A stretch of DNA of 64,000 bases. Source: CAKZQX01 sp034436755 (GTDB taxonomy: Bacteria > Chloroflexota > Chloroflexia > Chloroflexales > Chloroflexaceae). Positions 50,226 to 58,930 of this stretch are shown one piece after another. The notes under the pieces were generated by a model. It was not told the DNA's origin, did no database searches, and saw only the letters and a list, made by a program, of their open reading frames with translations. The DNA is taken from positions 13,365 through 77,364 of the forward strand of contig DAOTVB010000084.1 of the NCBI GenBank assembly GCA_034436755.1. The letters are read 5' to 3'. The position numbers were made by a program, and so were the translations under genes. Each line of letters begins with the position of its first letter. Position 1 is the stretch's first letter.

Positions 50226-53200
50226 ATGCGCTTTGTTTTTCTCACCATGGAGGGGACGCACAGCGCGGCCCTGCGCGAAGCAGCAGCGACTCTGCGCCAG
50301 ACCCATGGGGTCGATCTCGATATCAGCCTCTACAACACCGCCCTCCTGCGCGAGGAAGCGGACTGGGAGCGGCTGACCCGCGATATTGCCCGCGCCGACT
50401 TCACCTTTGGTGCACGCCTCTTCGGGGAAGAGTGTGTGCGCGCGCTGGAGCGGGCGCTGGATCAGGCGCGCGGCCCGGTCTGCATTATCACCAGCAACCC
50501 GGCGCTGCTGCACAAGACCCGCATCGGCAAGTTCACGCTGCAATCCCGCGATGAGGGCGAAGAGTCCGGCCTGCTGATGCAGTGGATCCGCAAGCTGCGG
50601 CCCAAAGGCGGGCAGGGCGAGGCGCGGCGACAACTGGCGGTGCTGCGCAACCTGAGCAAAGTGCTCAAGCATATCCCCGGCAAAGCGCGCGACCTGCATA
50701 CCTACATCGCCGTGCATCAATACTGGCTGAATAACTCGCCCGACAACCTCACACGCATGCTGGCGCTGCTGATCGAGCGCTACGTCCCTGGACAGAAAGG
50801 ACAGTTGCCGCTGGAAGATCCGGTCCTCTACCCGGATACGGCCCTGTTCCATCCCGATTCCCCGGAGACCTTTGCCGATCTGAAGAGCTACCAGAAGTGG
50901 CAGAAACAGCGTAGCAAAAGCAAAGAAGAGAAGGCAAAGCGCCCGAAACTGGACCGCGGCACCGTCGGCATTATCTCGCTGCGGACGGTGGCGCTGAGCG
51001 GGAATACCGCGCACCTGGAAGCACTGACGCGCGCGCTGGAAGCCCGGGGCATTGAGGTGCGCATGGCCTACAGCGCCGGATTGGATGCGCGCCCGGCGAT
51101 TGAGCAGTTTTTTATGTCAAATGGTGAGGCGGACAAGAAGTCGCGCCGTAAGCCGGCCCCCGCCGAGTCTGAGACCGAGATCGACCTACTGATCAACGGC
51201 ACCGGCTTCTCGCTGGTTGGCGGCCCGGCCGAGGGTCGCCCGGAAGAGGCGCGCATTGCCCTGGAACAACTCGATGTCGAGTGCATGGACCTGATCCCGC
51301 TGGCCTTCCAGCGCGTGGAGGAGTGGCAGCGCGACGACACCGGCCTGGTGCCCATCCAGCTCTCGCTCAACGTGGCCCTGCCCGAGCTGGACGGCGCGAT
51401 TGAGCCGCTGGTGATCGGCGGCCCGACCGGCAGCAGCGACAAGTTTGTGGCGCTCCCGCAGCAGATCGAACTGGCCGCCAACCGGATTGCGCAACATGTG
51501 GCCCTGCGCCACACACCCAACACCGACAAAAAACTGGGCGTCGCCATCTTCAACTTCCCGCCCACCCTGGGCAATATCGGTACCGCCGCCTACCTGGATG
51601 TCTTTGCCAGCCTGCACAAGCTGCTGCAGGCACTCCAGGCCGACGGCTACACGGTCGAGGTGCCGGAGAGTGCCGAGGCGCTGCGCCTGGCGCTGACCGA
51701 GGGCAACGCGCTGCTGCATGGCACCGACGGCAATGTGGCGGCGCAACTCCCGCTGGACGACTATCGGCGGCTCTTCCCGGCTTATGTCGATATCGAGCCG
51801 TTCTGGGGCCGCGCGCCGGGCGAACTACTGACCGACGGCAAGAATTTTCATATTTTGGGCCAGCAGTTTGGCAATGTCTTCGTCGGCATTCAGCCCAGCT
51901 TTGGCTACGAGCGCGACCCGATGCGCCTGCTGATGGCAAAAGACGCCGCCCCGCACCATGGCTTCGCCGCGTTCTACGCCTGGCTGGAGCATGTGTTTGG
52001 CGCGGATGCGGTCATCCATTTTGGCACGCATGGCGCGCTGGAGTTCATGCCGGGCAAGCAAGCCGGACTGAGCAGCACCTGCTGGCCGACGCGCCTGCTG
52101 GGCAGCATGCCCAATTTCTACTACTACAGCGTCAACAACCCCAGCGAGGGCACGATTGCCAAACGGCGCGGCGCGGCGACCCTGGTCAGTTACATGGTGC
52201 CGCCGCTCCAGCATGCCGGGCTCTACAAGGGGTTGCGCCTGCTCAAGGATAACCTGGACAGCTACCGCGCCCACCCGTCACCGGAACTGCTGGCGGACAT
52301 TCGCACCCAGGCGGAAAAACTGGATATCACGGTTACGGCCACCGAGGACGAAGCCTATGTCGCAGCCCTGGCACATGAGCTAATTCAGGTTGAGCAGCGC
52401 ATGATCCCGGTGGGCCTGCACATCCTGGGGGAAGCACCCTCGCAGGAGGAGTTGATCGACATCCTGGCTTTGATCGCCGCCTTTGCGCAGCCCAAGGTTG
52501 GCAAAAACGGCACAACCACGCTCCCGCCGCTGCCGCGCATGGTAGCTGCCGGTCTGGGTCAGGATTACGAGGAACTACGCGCCAATTTGAAGACCAGTCG
52601 CACGGTGCAGGAGCACTGGGAGCAGATCGACACCATCTGCCGGGAGGCGATGCGGCTCTTCCTTGAGACGAAAGTCCAACCACCGGAACGCGTAACGGAT
52701 AAAGGTAACGGCGCTTCGTCCTCAGTCCTTCGTCCTTCGTCCTTTGTTAAGGTTGACGCCTATCTGCAGCAGGCGGCGCAGATCAGGCCGGGCACGCTAA
52801 CGCCGCTCTGGACCCTGCTGGATGATCTGGTAGACAAGATTATCGCCGACCAGGAGTTGCAGGGGATGCTGCATGCCCTGCGTGGCGGGTATGTCTCACC
52901 TTCCCCCGGCAACGATGTGGTGCGCAACCCGGCGGTTGTGCCGACCGGCCGCAACATCTATGGCCTTGATCCCTTCCGTATGCCCTCGGCCATGGCGCAG
53001 GATGCCGGAAGCCGGCTGGTGGCCGAGATGCTGGAGAACCTGACGCAGACGCAGGGCAGCCTGCCGGAGTCGGTGGCGGTGGTGCTCTGGGGCATCGACA
53101 ACCTCAAGAGCGATGGCGAAGGGATTGCGCAGGTGCTGGCGCTGCTGGGGGTGCGCGCGGTCAACGACGAACTGGGGAACGTGGCCGATGTGGCGCTCAT

Positions 53201-54143
53201 TCCGCCGGCGGAACTCGGCCGCCCCCGGATCGATGTGGTGGTTACGGTCAGCGGGATCTTCCGCGACCTGCTGCACCACCAGATGGGCCTGATGGACAAA
53301 GCGGTGCATCTGGCGGCCAATGCCGACGAGCCGCTTGAGCAGAACTTTGTGCGCAAGCATGCGTTGGAACAGGCCGCCGCGCTGAACATCAGCCTGGACG
53401 CGGCCGCAACCCGCATCTTTGCCAACGCCCCCGGTTGCTACGGCGCAAATGTCAACCATATGATCGATGGCGGCACCTGGGACCAGGAGGAGCAGTTGAG
53501 CGATACCTTCCTGAGCCGCAAAAGTTTTGCCTTCAGCGGCAATGGGCAGTGGCAGGATGCCCGTGGTATCATGGAAAGCGCACTATCCACGGTAGATGCT
53601 ACCTTCCAGAATATTGACAGCTTTGAGGTCGGCATTAGCGACATCGACAACTACTACGAGAACCTGGGCGGGATGACCAAGAGCGTCGAAGTGCTACGCG
53701 GCAAGCGTCCGCCGGTCATGGTTGCCGACGCCGTCGCCGCAACCGGCCGCCTGAGTTCGCTGGAGCAGATGGTGCGCCTGGAAACCCGCGCCAAGCTGCT
53801 CAATCCCAAGTGGTTTGAGGGGATGCTGGCGCATGGATCTGAGGGTGTGCGCGAGATCGAAGCGCGGGTCAACAACACCTATGGCTGGAGCGTTACCGCC
53901 ACCGCCGTTGAGGATTGGGTCTACCAGGGGGTGGCCGACACCTTCCTGCTGGACGAGGACATGCGCGCGCGACTGTCACAACTCAATCCGCATGCCACCG
54001 CCGCCGTAACCCGCCGCCTGTTGGAAGCCAGCGCGCGCGGCTTCTGGGAAGCGGACGCGGAGACGCTAGAGGCGCTGCACGAGATCTATGATGACCTGGA
54101 AGACCGGCTGGAAGGAATTGGTCTGACCACGTCAGTGGGCTAG
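50226..54143 (+). CDS. bchH: Magnesium chelatase subunit H, with an in-frame heptamer insertion
   Basis: The porphyrin-binding catalytic subunit that inserts Mg2+ into protoporphyrin IX with BchI and BchD, which are not in this window. 1305 residues, in the usual range. The CobN/Mg-chelatase domain is clear: HFGTHGALEFMPGKQ (conserved His and Glu), YYYSVNNPSEGTIAKRRG, YGLDPFRMPS and WGIDNLKSDGEGIAQ. Between about residues 828 and 848 lies NGASSSVLRPSSF, encoded by TCCTTCGTCC heptamers (52715-52748). The insertion keeps frame and lies in a loop-like region. GAGAGGA precedes ATG 50226. hemN follows 13 bp later. Confidence 0.97.
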   Translation: MRFVFLTMEGTHSAALREAAATLRQTHGVDLDISLYNTALLREEADWERLTRDIARADFTFGARLFGEECVRALERALDQARGPVCIITSNPALLHKTRIGKFTLQSRDEGEESGLLMQWIRKLRPKGGQGEARRQLAVLRNLSKVLKHIPGKARDLHTYIAVHQYWLNNSPDNLTRMLALLIERYVPGQKGQLPLEDPVLYPDTALFHPDSPETFADLKSYQKWQKQRSKSKEEKAKRPKLDRGTVGIISLRTVALSGNTAHLEALTRALEARGIEVRMAYSAGLDARPAIEQFFMSNGEADKKSRRKPAPAESETEIDLLINGTGFSLVGGPAEGRPEEARIALEQLDVECMDLIPLAFQRVEEWQRDDTGLVPIQLSLNVALPELDGAIEPLVIGGPTGSSDKFVALPQQIELAANRIAQHVALRHTPNTDKKLGVAIFNFPPTLGNIGTAAYLDVFASLHKLLQALQADGYTVEVPESAEALRLALTEGNALLHGTDGNVAAQLPLDDYRRLFPAYVDIEPFWGRAPGELLTDGKNFHILGQQFGNVFVGIQPSFGYERDPMRLLMAKDAAPHHGFAAFYAWLEHVFGADAVIHFGTHGALEFMPGKQAGLSSTCWPTRLLGSMPNFYYYSVNNPSEGTIAKRRGAATLVSYMVPPLQHAGLYKGLRLLKDNLDSYRAHPSPELLADIRTQAEKLDITVTATEDEAYVAALAHELIQVEQRMIPVGLHILGEAPSQEELIDILALIAAFAQPKVGKNGTTTLPPLPRMVAAGLGQDYEELRANLKTSRTVQEHWEQIDTICREAMRLFLETKVQPPERVTDKGNGASSSVLRPSSFVKVDAYLQQAAQIRPGTLTPLWTLLDDLVDKIIADQELQGMLHALRGGYVSPSPGNDVVRNPAVVPTGRNIYGLDPFRMPSAMAQDAGSRLVAEMLENLTQTQGSLPESVAVVLWGIDNLKSDGEGIAQVLALLGVRAVNDELGNVADVALIPPAELGRPRIDVVVTVSGIFRDLLHHQMGLMDKAVHLAANADEPLEQNFVRKHALEQAAALNISLDAAATRIFANAPGCYGANVNHMIDGGTWDQEEQLSDTFLSRKSFAFSGNGQWQDARGIMESALSTVDATFQNIDSFEVGISDIDNYYENLGGMTKSVEVLRGKRPPVMVADAVAATGRLSSLEQMVRLETRAKLLNPKWFEGMLAHGSEGVREIEARVNNTYGWSVTATAVEDWVYQGVADTFLLDEDMRARLSQLNPHATAAVTRRLLEASARGFWEADAETLEALHEIYDDLEDRLEGIGLTTSVG
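52715..52748. repeat. Heptamer tandem repeat inside the bchH coding region
   Basis: About four units of GTCCTTC-type heptamer (CTTCGTC, CTCAGTC, CTTCGTC, CTTCGTC) lie in frame in bchH, next to GCGTAACGG words resembling the repeat-family ends. It is the only such array seen in a coding region of this window. Confidence 0.85.
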
Positions 54144-54156
54144 AGGAGCTAGAATA

Positions 54157-55536
54157 ATGGAAACAATTTCCGTCTCGCGGGAACTCCTGGATCGCTACAA
54201 CAAGCCGGGACCGCGCTATACCAGCTATCCGACCGTTCCGGTTTGGAGTAATAATTTTGACGAGAAGGACTACCGGCAGGCGCTGCGCGACTTTGCGGAA
54301 CAGCCAGGAGCCGACCTGACGCTGTATGTGCATCTGCCCTTCTGTGCGGAGCGCTGTCACTACTGCGGCTGTAACGCCACCGTGACCAAAAAGCCCGCCA
54401 TAGTTGATGCCTACCTGGATCGGGTTGAGCGCGAGATCGAACTGGTGACGGCCACGCTGGGCGCGCGCCGCCGGGTGATGCAGGTTCACTGGGGCGGTGG
54501 TACACCGAATTTTCTCTCCGCTGCGCAGACGCGCCGCCTCTTCAGCATGCTGGCCGGTGCCTTTGACCTGGACGACAACGGCGAGATCTCCGTCGAGGTT
54601 GACCCGCGCATCGCCAACCGTGAGCAGTTGGAACTCTACCGCGAACTGGGCTTCACCCGGGTCAGCCTGGGCGTGCAGGACTTCGAGCCCCAGGTGCAGG
54701 AGGCGATTGGCCGCATCCAGCCGGAAGTGCAGACGCGGGCGATCTATGCCGCCTGCCGTGAACTGGGCTTCGACAGCGTCAACCTGGATATTGTCTACGG
54801 CCTGCCCTTCCAGACCGAGAAGAGCTTCCGCCGCACCCTGAACGAGGTCATCGAACTGAACCCGGATCGGCTCGCCTGCTTCAGCTATGCGCATGTGCCC
54901 TGGGTCAAGGCCAACCAGAAGCAGGTCGATACCACGCAACTGCCCGGCACTTATGAGAAGTTCGATCTCTTCCTGGCGGCCATCGAAACCCTGAACGCCT
55001 CCGGGTACGACTGGATCGGCATGGATCATTTTGCCCGGCATAACGATGAACTGGCCGTCGCCGTCCGCGAGAAGCGGCTGCATCGCAACTTTATGGGCTA
55101 CACCACCCAGGCTGCGCCGCATATGATCGCGCTGGGGATGAGCGGCATCAGCGATCTGGCGGGCCACTTTGCGCAGAATGACGCCAAACTGGGCGATTAC
55201 CAGAAAGCGCTGGACGCGGGCCAGTTGCCTGTCGTCAAGGGGATGCATCTGAGCCAGGATGATAAACTGCGGCGCAAGGTCATCACCCATATGATGTGCA
55301 ATCTGGAATTGCCCTACGATCTCACCTGCGCCGACTTCGGGGTGAGCGTTACCGATGCCCTGGGCGCGGAGCTTGAGCGACTGCGGCCCTTCGAAGATGA
55401 GGGGTTTGTCGAGTTTGATCCCATCGGCCTGAAGGTGACAATGCTGGGTCGCTTTTTCATCCGCAATCTCTGCATGGAACTGGATGCCTATCTCGATCAG
55501 AAGAGCGACCGGCCTTTGTTTTCAAAAACGATTTAG
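54157..55536 (+). CDS. hemN: Oxygen-independent coproporphyrinogen III oxidase
   Basis: A radical SAM enzyme that decarboxylates coproporphyrinogen III to protoporphyrinogen IX without O2. 459 residues. It starts LLDRYNKPGPRYTSYPTVPVW, a HemN-type signature, and has the cluster HLPFCAERCHYCGC with C63, C67, C70 and an extra C72. GGGTPNFLS and RVSLGVQDF are further motifs. The N-terminal YTSYPT supports true HemN rather than HemW. Lies 13 bp after bchH; no gap suggests a shared transcript. Confidence 0.95.
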   Translation: METISVSRELLDRYNKPGPRYTSYPTVPVWSNNFDEKDYRQALRDFAEQPGADLTLYVHLPFCAERCHYCGCNATVTKKPAIVDAYLDRVEREIELVTATLGARRRVMQVHWGGGTPNFLSAAQTRRLFSMLAGAFDLDDNGEISVEVDPRIANREQLELYRELGFTRVSLGVQDFEPQVQEAIGRIQPEVQTRAIYAACRELGFDSVNLDIVYGLPFQTEKSFRRTLNEVIELNPDRLACFSYAHVPWVKANQKQVDTTQLPGTYEKFDLFLAAIETLNASGYDWIGMDHFARHNDELAVAVREKRLHRNFMGYTTQAAPHMIALGMSGISDLAGHFAQNDAKLGDYQKALDAGQLPVVKGMHLSQDDKLRRKVITHMMCNLELPYDLTCADFGVSVTDALGAELERLRPFEDEGFVEFDPIGLKVTMLGRFFIRNLCMELDAYLDQKSDRPLFSKTI

Positions 55537-55544
55537 AGCGTGAC

Positions 55545-55621
55545 GAGTGATGAGTGATGAGTGATGAGTGATGCCGAACTACTGCGACAACGCAAACCTC
55601 AACATTCAAAACTCATCACTC
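55545..55621. repeat. Heptamer array GAGTGAT x4 with complementary ending
   Basis: GAGTGAT x4 (55545-55572), then ACTCATCACTC (55611-55621), which can pair with GAGTGATGAGT in the array as an 11-bp stem. The block lies between hemN and the PPOX gene. Confidence 0.85.
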
Positions 55622-55641
55622 CTGAAAGTGAGATTTAGTAA

Positions 55642-57054
55642 ATGTACGATTATATTGTTGTTGGTGCGGGCATTAGTGGGTTGAGTGCGGCCTACACACT
55701 CCATCAGCGCGGGGCTTCCGTGCTGGTGGTGGAGGCCCGCGCCGAGGTTGGCGGCTCGATCCGCAGTGAGCGCACCGGCGATGGTTTTGTGCTGGAACAT
55801 GGTCCCAATACCGTGGTAGGGAAAGATCCGCTGCTCTGGCAGCAGTTTGCCGAACTGGGCATTGCCGAGCAGCGGCTGGTGGCCGACCGTCAGGGCGCGC
55901 GCCGCTACATCGTACTGGACGGCCGGCCCGAGTTGATCCCGACCTCGCCCCCGGCCCTGGTGAAGAGCCGACTGCTCTCGCCGGCGGGCAAACTACGCAT
56001 GCTGGCCGAGCCGCTGATACCGCGCACCCGCATGCCGGACGAGAGTATCGCTTCGTTCTTCACCCGACGGCTGGGTCCGGAGCCGGCCCAGCGCCTGGTT
56101 GACCCGTTTGTCTCCGGCGTGTATGCGGGCGACCCGGCGGCGACCTCGGTGCGCGCCGCCTTCCCCAGCATCTGGGAAGCGGAACAGCGCAGCGGCAGCA
56201 TCGTGATTGGCATGATCAGCGGGCGCAAACGCGCAAAGGCCAACGGCGCACAGACCGCGGGCAAGCGGCCACGCAGCGAAATGTTTAGCTTCCCGGATGG
56301 CCTGGCAACCTGGCCGCGCGCAATTGCTAACGCCCTCGGTTCGGAGCGGGTCTGGCTGAACGCGCCGACCACGGCACTTCAGCCGGCCGACGATGGCTGG
56401 AGTGTCACCGTAACGCGCAACGGGCAGGCAGAACCCGTGCAAACAGCGCAGGTGATCCTGGCGGCCCCCGCCGATGTGATTGCCGGCCTGGTGGACGATC
56501 TGAACCCGGCGGCGGCGCAGACACTACGGACCATTCCCTACACGCCCATGGCCGTGGTGCATACCGGCTACCGGCGCGAAGATGTCGCGCATCCGCTGGA
56601 CGGCTTTGGGATGCTCTGTCCGGGCCGCGAGAGCCGCCAGATCCTGGGCACGCTCTGGAACTCATCGCTCTTCGCCGGTCGCGCGCCGGAGGGGACCGTG
56701 TTGATGACCACCTACGTCGGCGGGGCACGCTACCCACACCTCCCGGCGCTTGATGACGCGCAATTAGTAAAAATTGTCACAGATGAACTCCAGGCGCTGC
56801 TGGGTGCTACCGGTACCCCGCTCATGACCAATATCACCCGCTGGTCACGCTCCATTCCGCAGTATCTCGCCGGGCATACGGGCCGGATGGCCGCCCTGAC
56901 GCAGTTAGAGTCGGCCTGCCGGGGGCTGCACCTGGTCGGCAACTACCGCGACGGTGTGAGCGTTGAGAACTGCTGGCAGAGCGGGCGCGTCCTGGCTGAG
57001 CAAACCATTCAGGCGGGGAATTTTCGGCAATGCCCGCCGGTTGGGGTGATGTAA
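55642..57054 (+). CDS. hemY: Protoporphyrinogen oxidase, FAD-dependent
   Basis: Oxidises protoporphyrinogen IX to protoporphyrin IX with O2 (also labelled hemG in some databases; the related CgoX of Gram-positives acts on coproporphyrinogen). 470 residues. It has an FAD Rossmann motif VVGAGISGLSAAY (6-18), EVGGSIRSE, and the C-terminal GCHLV-like GLHLVGNYRDGVSVENCWQSG. The product supplies the substrate of Mg-chelatase and haem branches. O2-dependent, in contrast to the O2-independent HemN directly upstream. No ribosome site of consensus quality is visible. Confidence 0.93.
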   Translation: MYDYIVVGAGISGLSAAYTLHQRGASVLVVEARAEVGGSIRSERTGDGFVLEHGPNTVVGKDPLLWQQFAELGIAEQRLVADRQGARRYIVLDGRPELIPTSPPALVKSRLLSPAGKLRMLAEPLIPRTRMPDESIASFFTRRLGPEPAQRLVDPFVSGVYAGDPAATSVRAAFPSIWEAEQRSGSIVIGMISGRKRAKANGAQTAGKRPRSEMFSFPDGLATWPRAIANALGSERVWLNAPTTALQPADDGWSVTVTRNGQAEPVQTAQVILAAPADVIAGLVDDLNPAAAQTLRTIPYTPMAVVHTGYRREDVAHPLDGFGMLCPGRESRQILGTLWNSSLFAGRAPEGTVLMTTYVGGARYPHLPALDDAQLVKIVTDELQALLGATGTPLMTNITRWSRSIPQYLAGHTGRMAALTQLESACRGLHLVGNYRDGVSVENCWQSGRVLAEQTIQAGNFRQCPPVGVM

Positions 57055-57144
57055 CGCCGGGAAAGAACTAAGAACAGAGACCAAAGAATGTGTTTGATAG
57101 AACTACACCTGGTGTGCTCTGTTCTGTATGCTATGTTCTTTATT

Positions 57145-57153
57145 TGCTATAAT
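57145..57153 (+). promoter_or_regulatory. Internal extended -10 promoter
   Basis: TGCTATAAT (57145-57153), a perfect extended -10 box identical to that upstream of bchJ, with no -35 match. RNA should begin near 57160, just at the start of the hairpin leader. Confidence 0.55.
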
Positions 57154-57162
57154 GTCTGACAC

Positions 57163-57234
57163 TTCCCAGGGGTTCTGCTTTCTTTCTGCGCGCTTTCCAC
57201 GCACCGTAGCGAGAGAGCGGGGCACCTGGGAATT
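57163..57234 (+). ncRNA. Structured leader or small RNA before the 108-aa gene
   Basis: TTCCCAGG (57163-57170) pairs perfectly with CCTGGGAA (57227-57234). Inside, CGCTTTC can pair with GAGAGCG with one wobble. The 72-nt folded element starts almost exactly where RNA from the TATAAT box should begin, and the next start codon is 43 nt after it. No known riboswitch family matched by eye. It could be a 5' UTR element or an independent small RNA. Confidence 0.45.
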
Positions 57235-57276
57235 ACGGACTCTTGCAATAACAGCGTGTACGAGGAGCGATCCACT

Positions 57277-57582
57277 ATGAACTACACCATTCAGAATGAT
57301 ACCGGCGATGCAGTTGATGTCACCGCCGATGAGTTGACCGCCATCCTTGATCTGGCCGAGGAGTTTGACTGGGAACCCGACGATGACTACCGCACCGGTA
57401 GCAACCTGACCATCCTGCCGAGTCAGGCATCCACGATTGCCACCTCACTGGAGCAGGCAGTCTGGGCACCCGAGGCCGAAGAGTGGCCCGAGCGCTGGCG
57501 CGACATTGTCGAAGGAGTGATTACGGTCGTTCGCCAGAGCAGCGATGGCGGAATGTTTGTTACAATACGTGACATGAAATGA
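57277..57582 (+). CDS. Small acidic hypothetical protein
   Basis: A 101-residue protein, very acidic and with no Cys (TGDAVDVTADELTAILDLAEEFDWEPDDDY), plus WERW-like EEWPERWRDIVEGV and a C-terminal strand. No signal or membrane helix. I cannot assign a family. It lies between the PPOX gene and the MFS transporter, behind a structured leader and its own promoter. ATG 57277 follows AGGAG at 11 nt, preferred over an upstream codon at 57256. Confidence 0.65.
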   Translation: MNYTIQNDTGDAVDVTADELTAILDLAEEFDWEPDDDYRTGSNLTILPSQASTIATSLEQAVWAPEAEEWPERWRDIVEGVITVVRQSSDGGMFVTIRDMK

Positions 57583-57622
57583 TACGCGGAGTGAGCAGGA
57601 AATAACCTGAACGAGGTGTATA

Positions 57623-58921
57623 TTGTCACTGGTAAAAACTATCCGACTGGGATTTCTGCATGTTGCTCTGGCAATCACCTTTGTGGCGATCAACGGCGTA
57701 CTGAACCGCCTGATGATCCATGATCTGGCGATCCCGGCCAGCATCGTCGCCGCGCTGGTGGTTCTGCCTTATGTGCTCTCGCCGATGCAGGTCTGGCTGG
57801 GCGCCTACTCTGACCGGCATCCGCTCTTTGGCTACCGCCGCACGCCCTACATCGCCGTGGGACTGATCCTTAGCATGGGCGGCATGGCGTTGACCCCGTA
57901 CGCGGCCCTCCTGATCGCGGAGCAGTTCTGGCTGGGGCTGCTGGTCGGGCTGGGCGTTTTTTTGATCTGGGGAATTGGCTACAACCTGGCCGTGGTGGGC
58001 TACCTCTCGCTCGCCAGCGATCTCTTCCCGGAACGCGAACGCTCGCGGGTGATTGCGATTATGTGGTTTATGATGATCATCAGCCTCATCCTCACGGCGC
58101 TCCTGATGGGTCGCGCACTCGAGCCCTACAGCGATGCACAACTGCTGCGGGTCTTTGCGCTGGCCGGGCTGACCGGGGTGGGGCTGATGCTGCTAGGGCT
58201 GGTCGGGCTGGAACCCCGCAATCACGCGGCAGCCACGCAGGAACGCCACAGCCAGCAAGATGCGCTGCGGGCGGTCTTTGCCAACTCGCAGGCACGGCTC
58301 TTCTTCATCTACCTGATCCTGCTGCTGACGGCGCTGTTGGGACCAGATCTGCTGCTGGAGCCTTTCGGTGCGCAGGCATTCGGGATGAATGTCGAACAGA
58401 CCACCCAACTGACGGCGACCTGGGGCGGTGCAACCCTGGCGGCGCTACTGCTGTACGGACTGCTGCTGAACCGCTGGATGACCAAAAAACTGGGCGCGCT
58501 ACTTGGCGGTATCCTGGCGACGATCGGGTTATGTACGATTAGTGCAAGCGGTATACTCGGGATCCAGGCGCTCTTTATCGTCGGCATTATCACCTTTGGT
58601 CTGGGCACCGGCATCGCCACCTCTACCAACCTGGCGCTGATGCTCGACATGACCACGCCGGAGCAGGTCGGGTTGTTTATCGGCGCGTGGGGCTTTGCCG
58701 ACTCGCTGGCGCGGGGCGCGGGCAGTCTGCTGGGTGGATTGGGGCTGGATATTCTGAATTCGGTGACGGGGAACACGACGATCAGCTATGCCGGCGTGTT
58801 TTTGATCGAAGCGCTGATGCTGGCGGTCTCCCTGGTGATGCTGCGGTCAATCAATATTCAGGCATTCCGCGAGGAGCAACCCACGCTGACGCAGGTGGTT
58901 GCCCTGGCTGGAGATACGTAA
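57623..58921 (+). CDS. bch2: PucC/BCH2-family MFS transporter
   Basis: A 432-residue membrane protein of the PUCC subfamily of MFS (PF03209). Such proteins are linked to assembly of light-harvesting complexes and bacteriochlorophyll handling in purple bacteria, and BCH2-like copies occur in green bacteria. Twelve hydrophobic segments are visible. SDRHPLFGYRRTPYIAVGLILSMGG carries the conserved cytoplasmic loop, and GTGIATSTNLALMLDMTTPEQVGLFIGAWGFADS is highly typical. It starts with TTG 57623, after GAGGTG. Position in a pigment operon supports a role in pigment delivery. Confidence 0.88.
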   Translation: MSLVKTIRLGFLHVALAITFVAINGVLNRLMIHDLAIPASIVAALVVLPYVLSPMQVWLGAYSDRHPLFGYRRTPYIAVGLILSMGGMALTPYAALLIAEQFWLGLLVGLGVFLIWGIGYNLAVVGYLSLASDLFPERERSRVIAIMWFMMIISLILTALLMGRALEPYSDAQLLRVFALAGLTGVGLMLLGLVGLEPRNHAAATQERHSQQDALRAVFANSQARLFFIYLILLLTALLGPDLLLEPFGAQAFGMNVEQTTQLTATWGGATLAALLLYGLLLNRWMTKKLGALLGGILATIGLCTISASGILGIQALFIVGIITFGLGTGIATSTNLALMLDMTTPEQVGLFIGAWGFADSLARGAGSLLGGLGLDILNSVTGNTTISYAGVFLIEALMLAVSLVMLRSINIQAFREEQPTLTQVVALAGDT

Positions 58922-58930
58922 GGAGTTGCT

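Noticed and set aside
53983..55290. 435-residue open frame antisense to hemN
   Set aside because: Same cause; the plus frame has the complete HemN radical SAM motif set.
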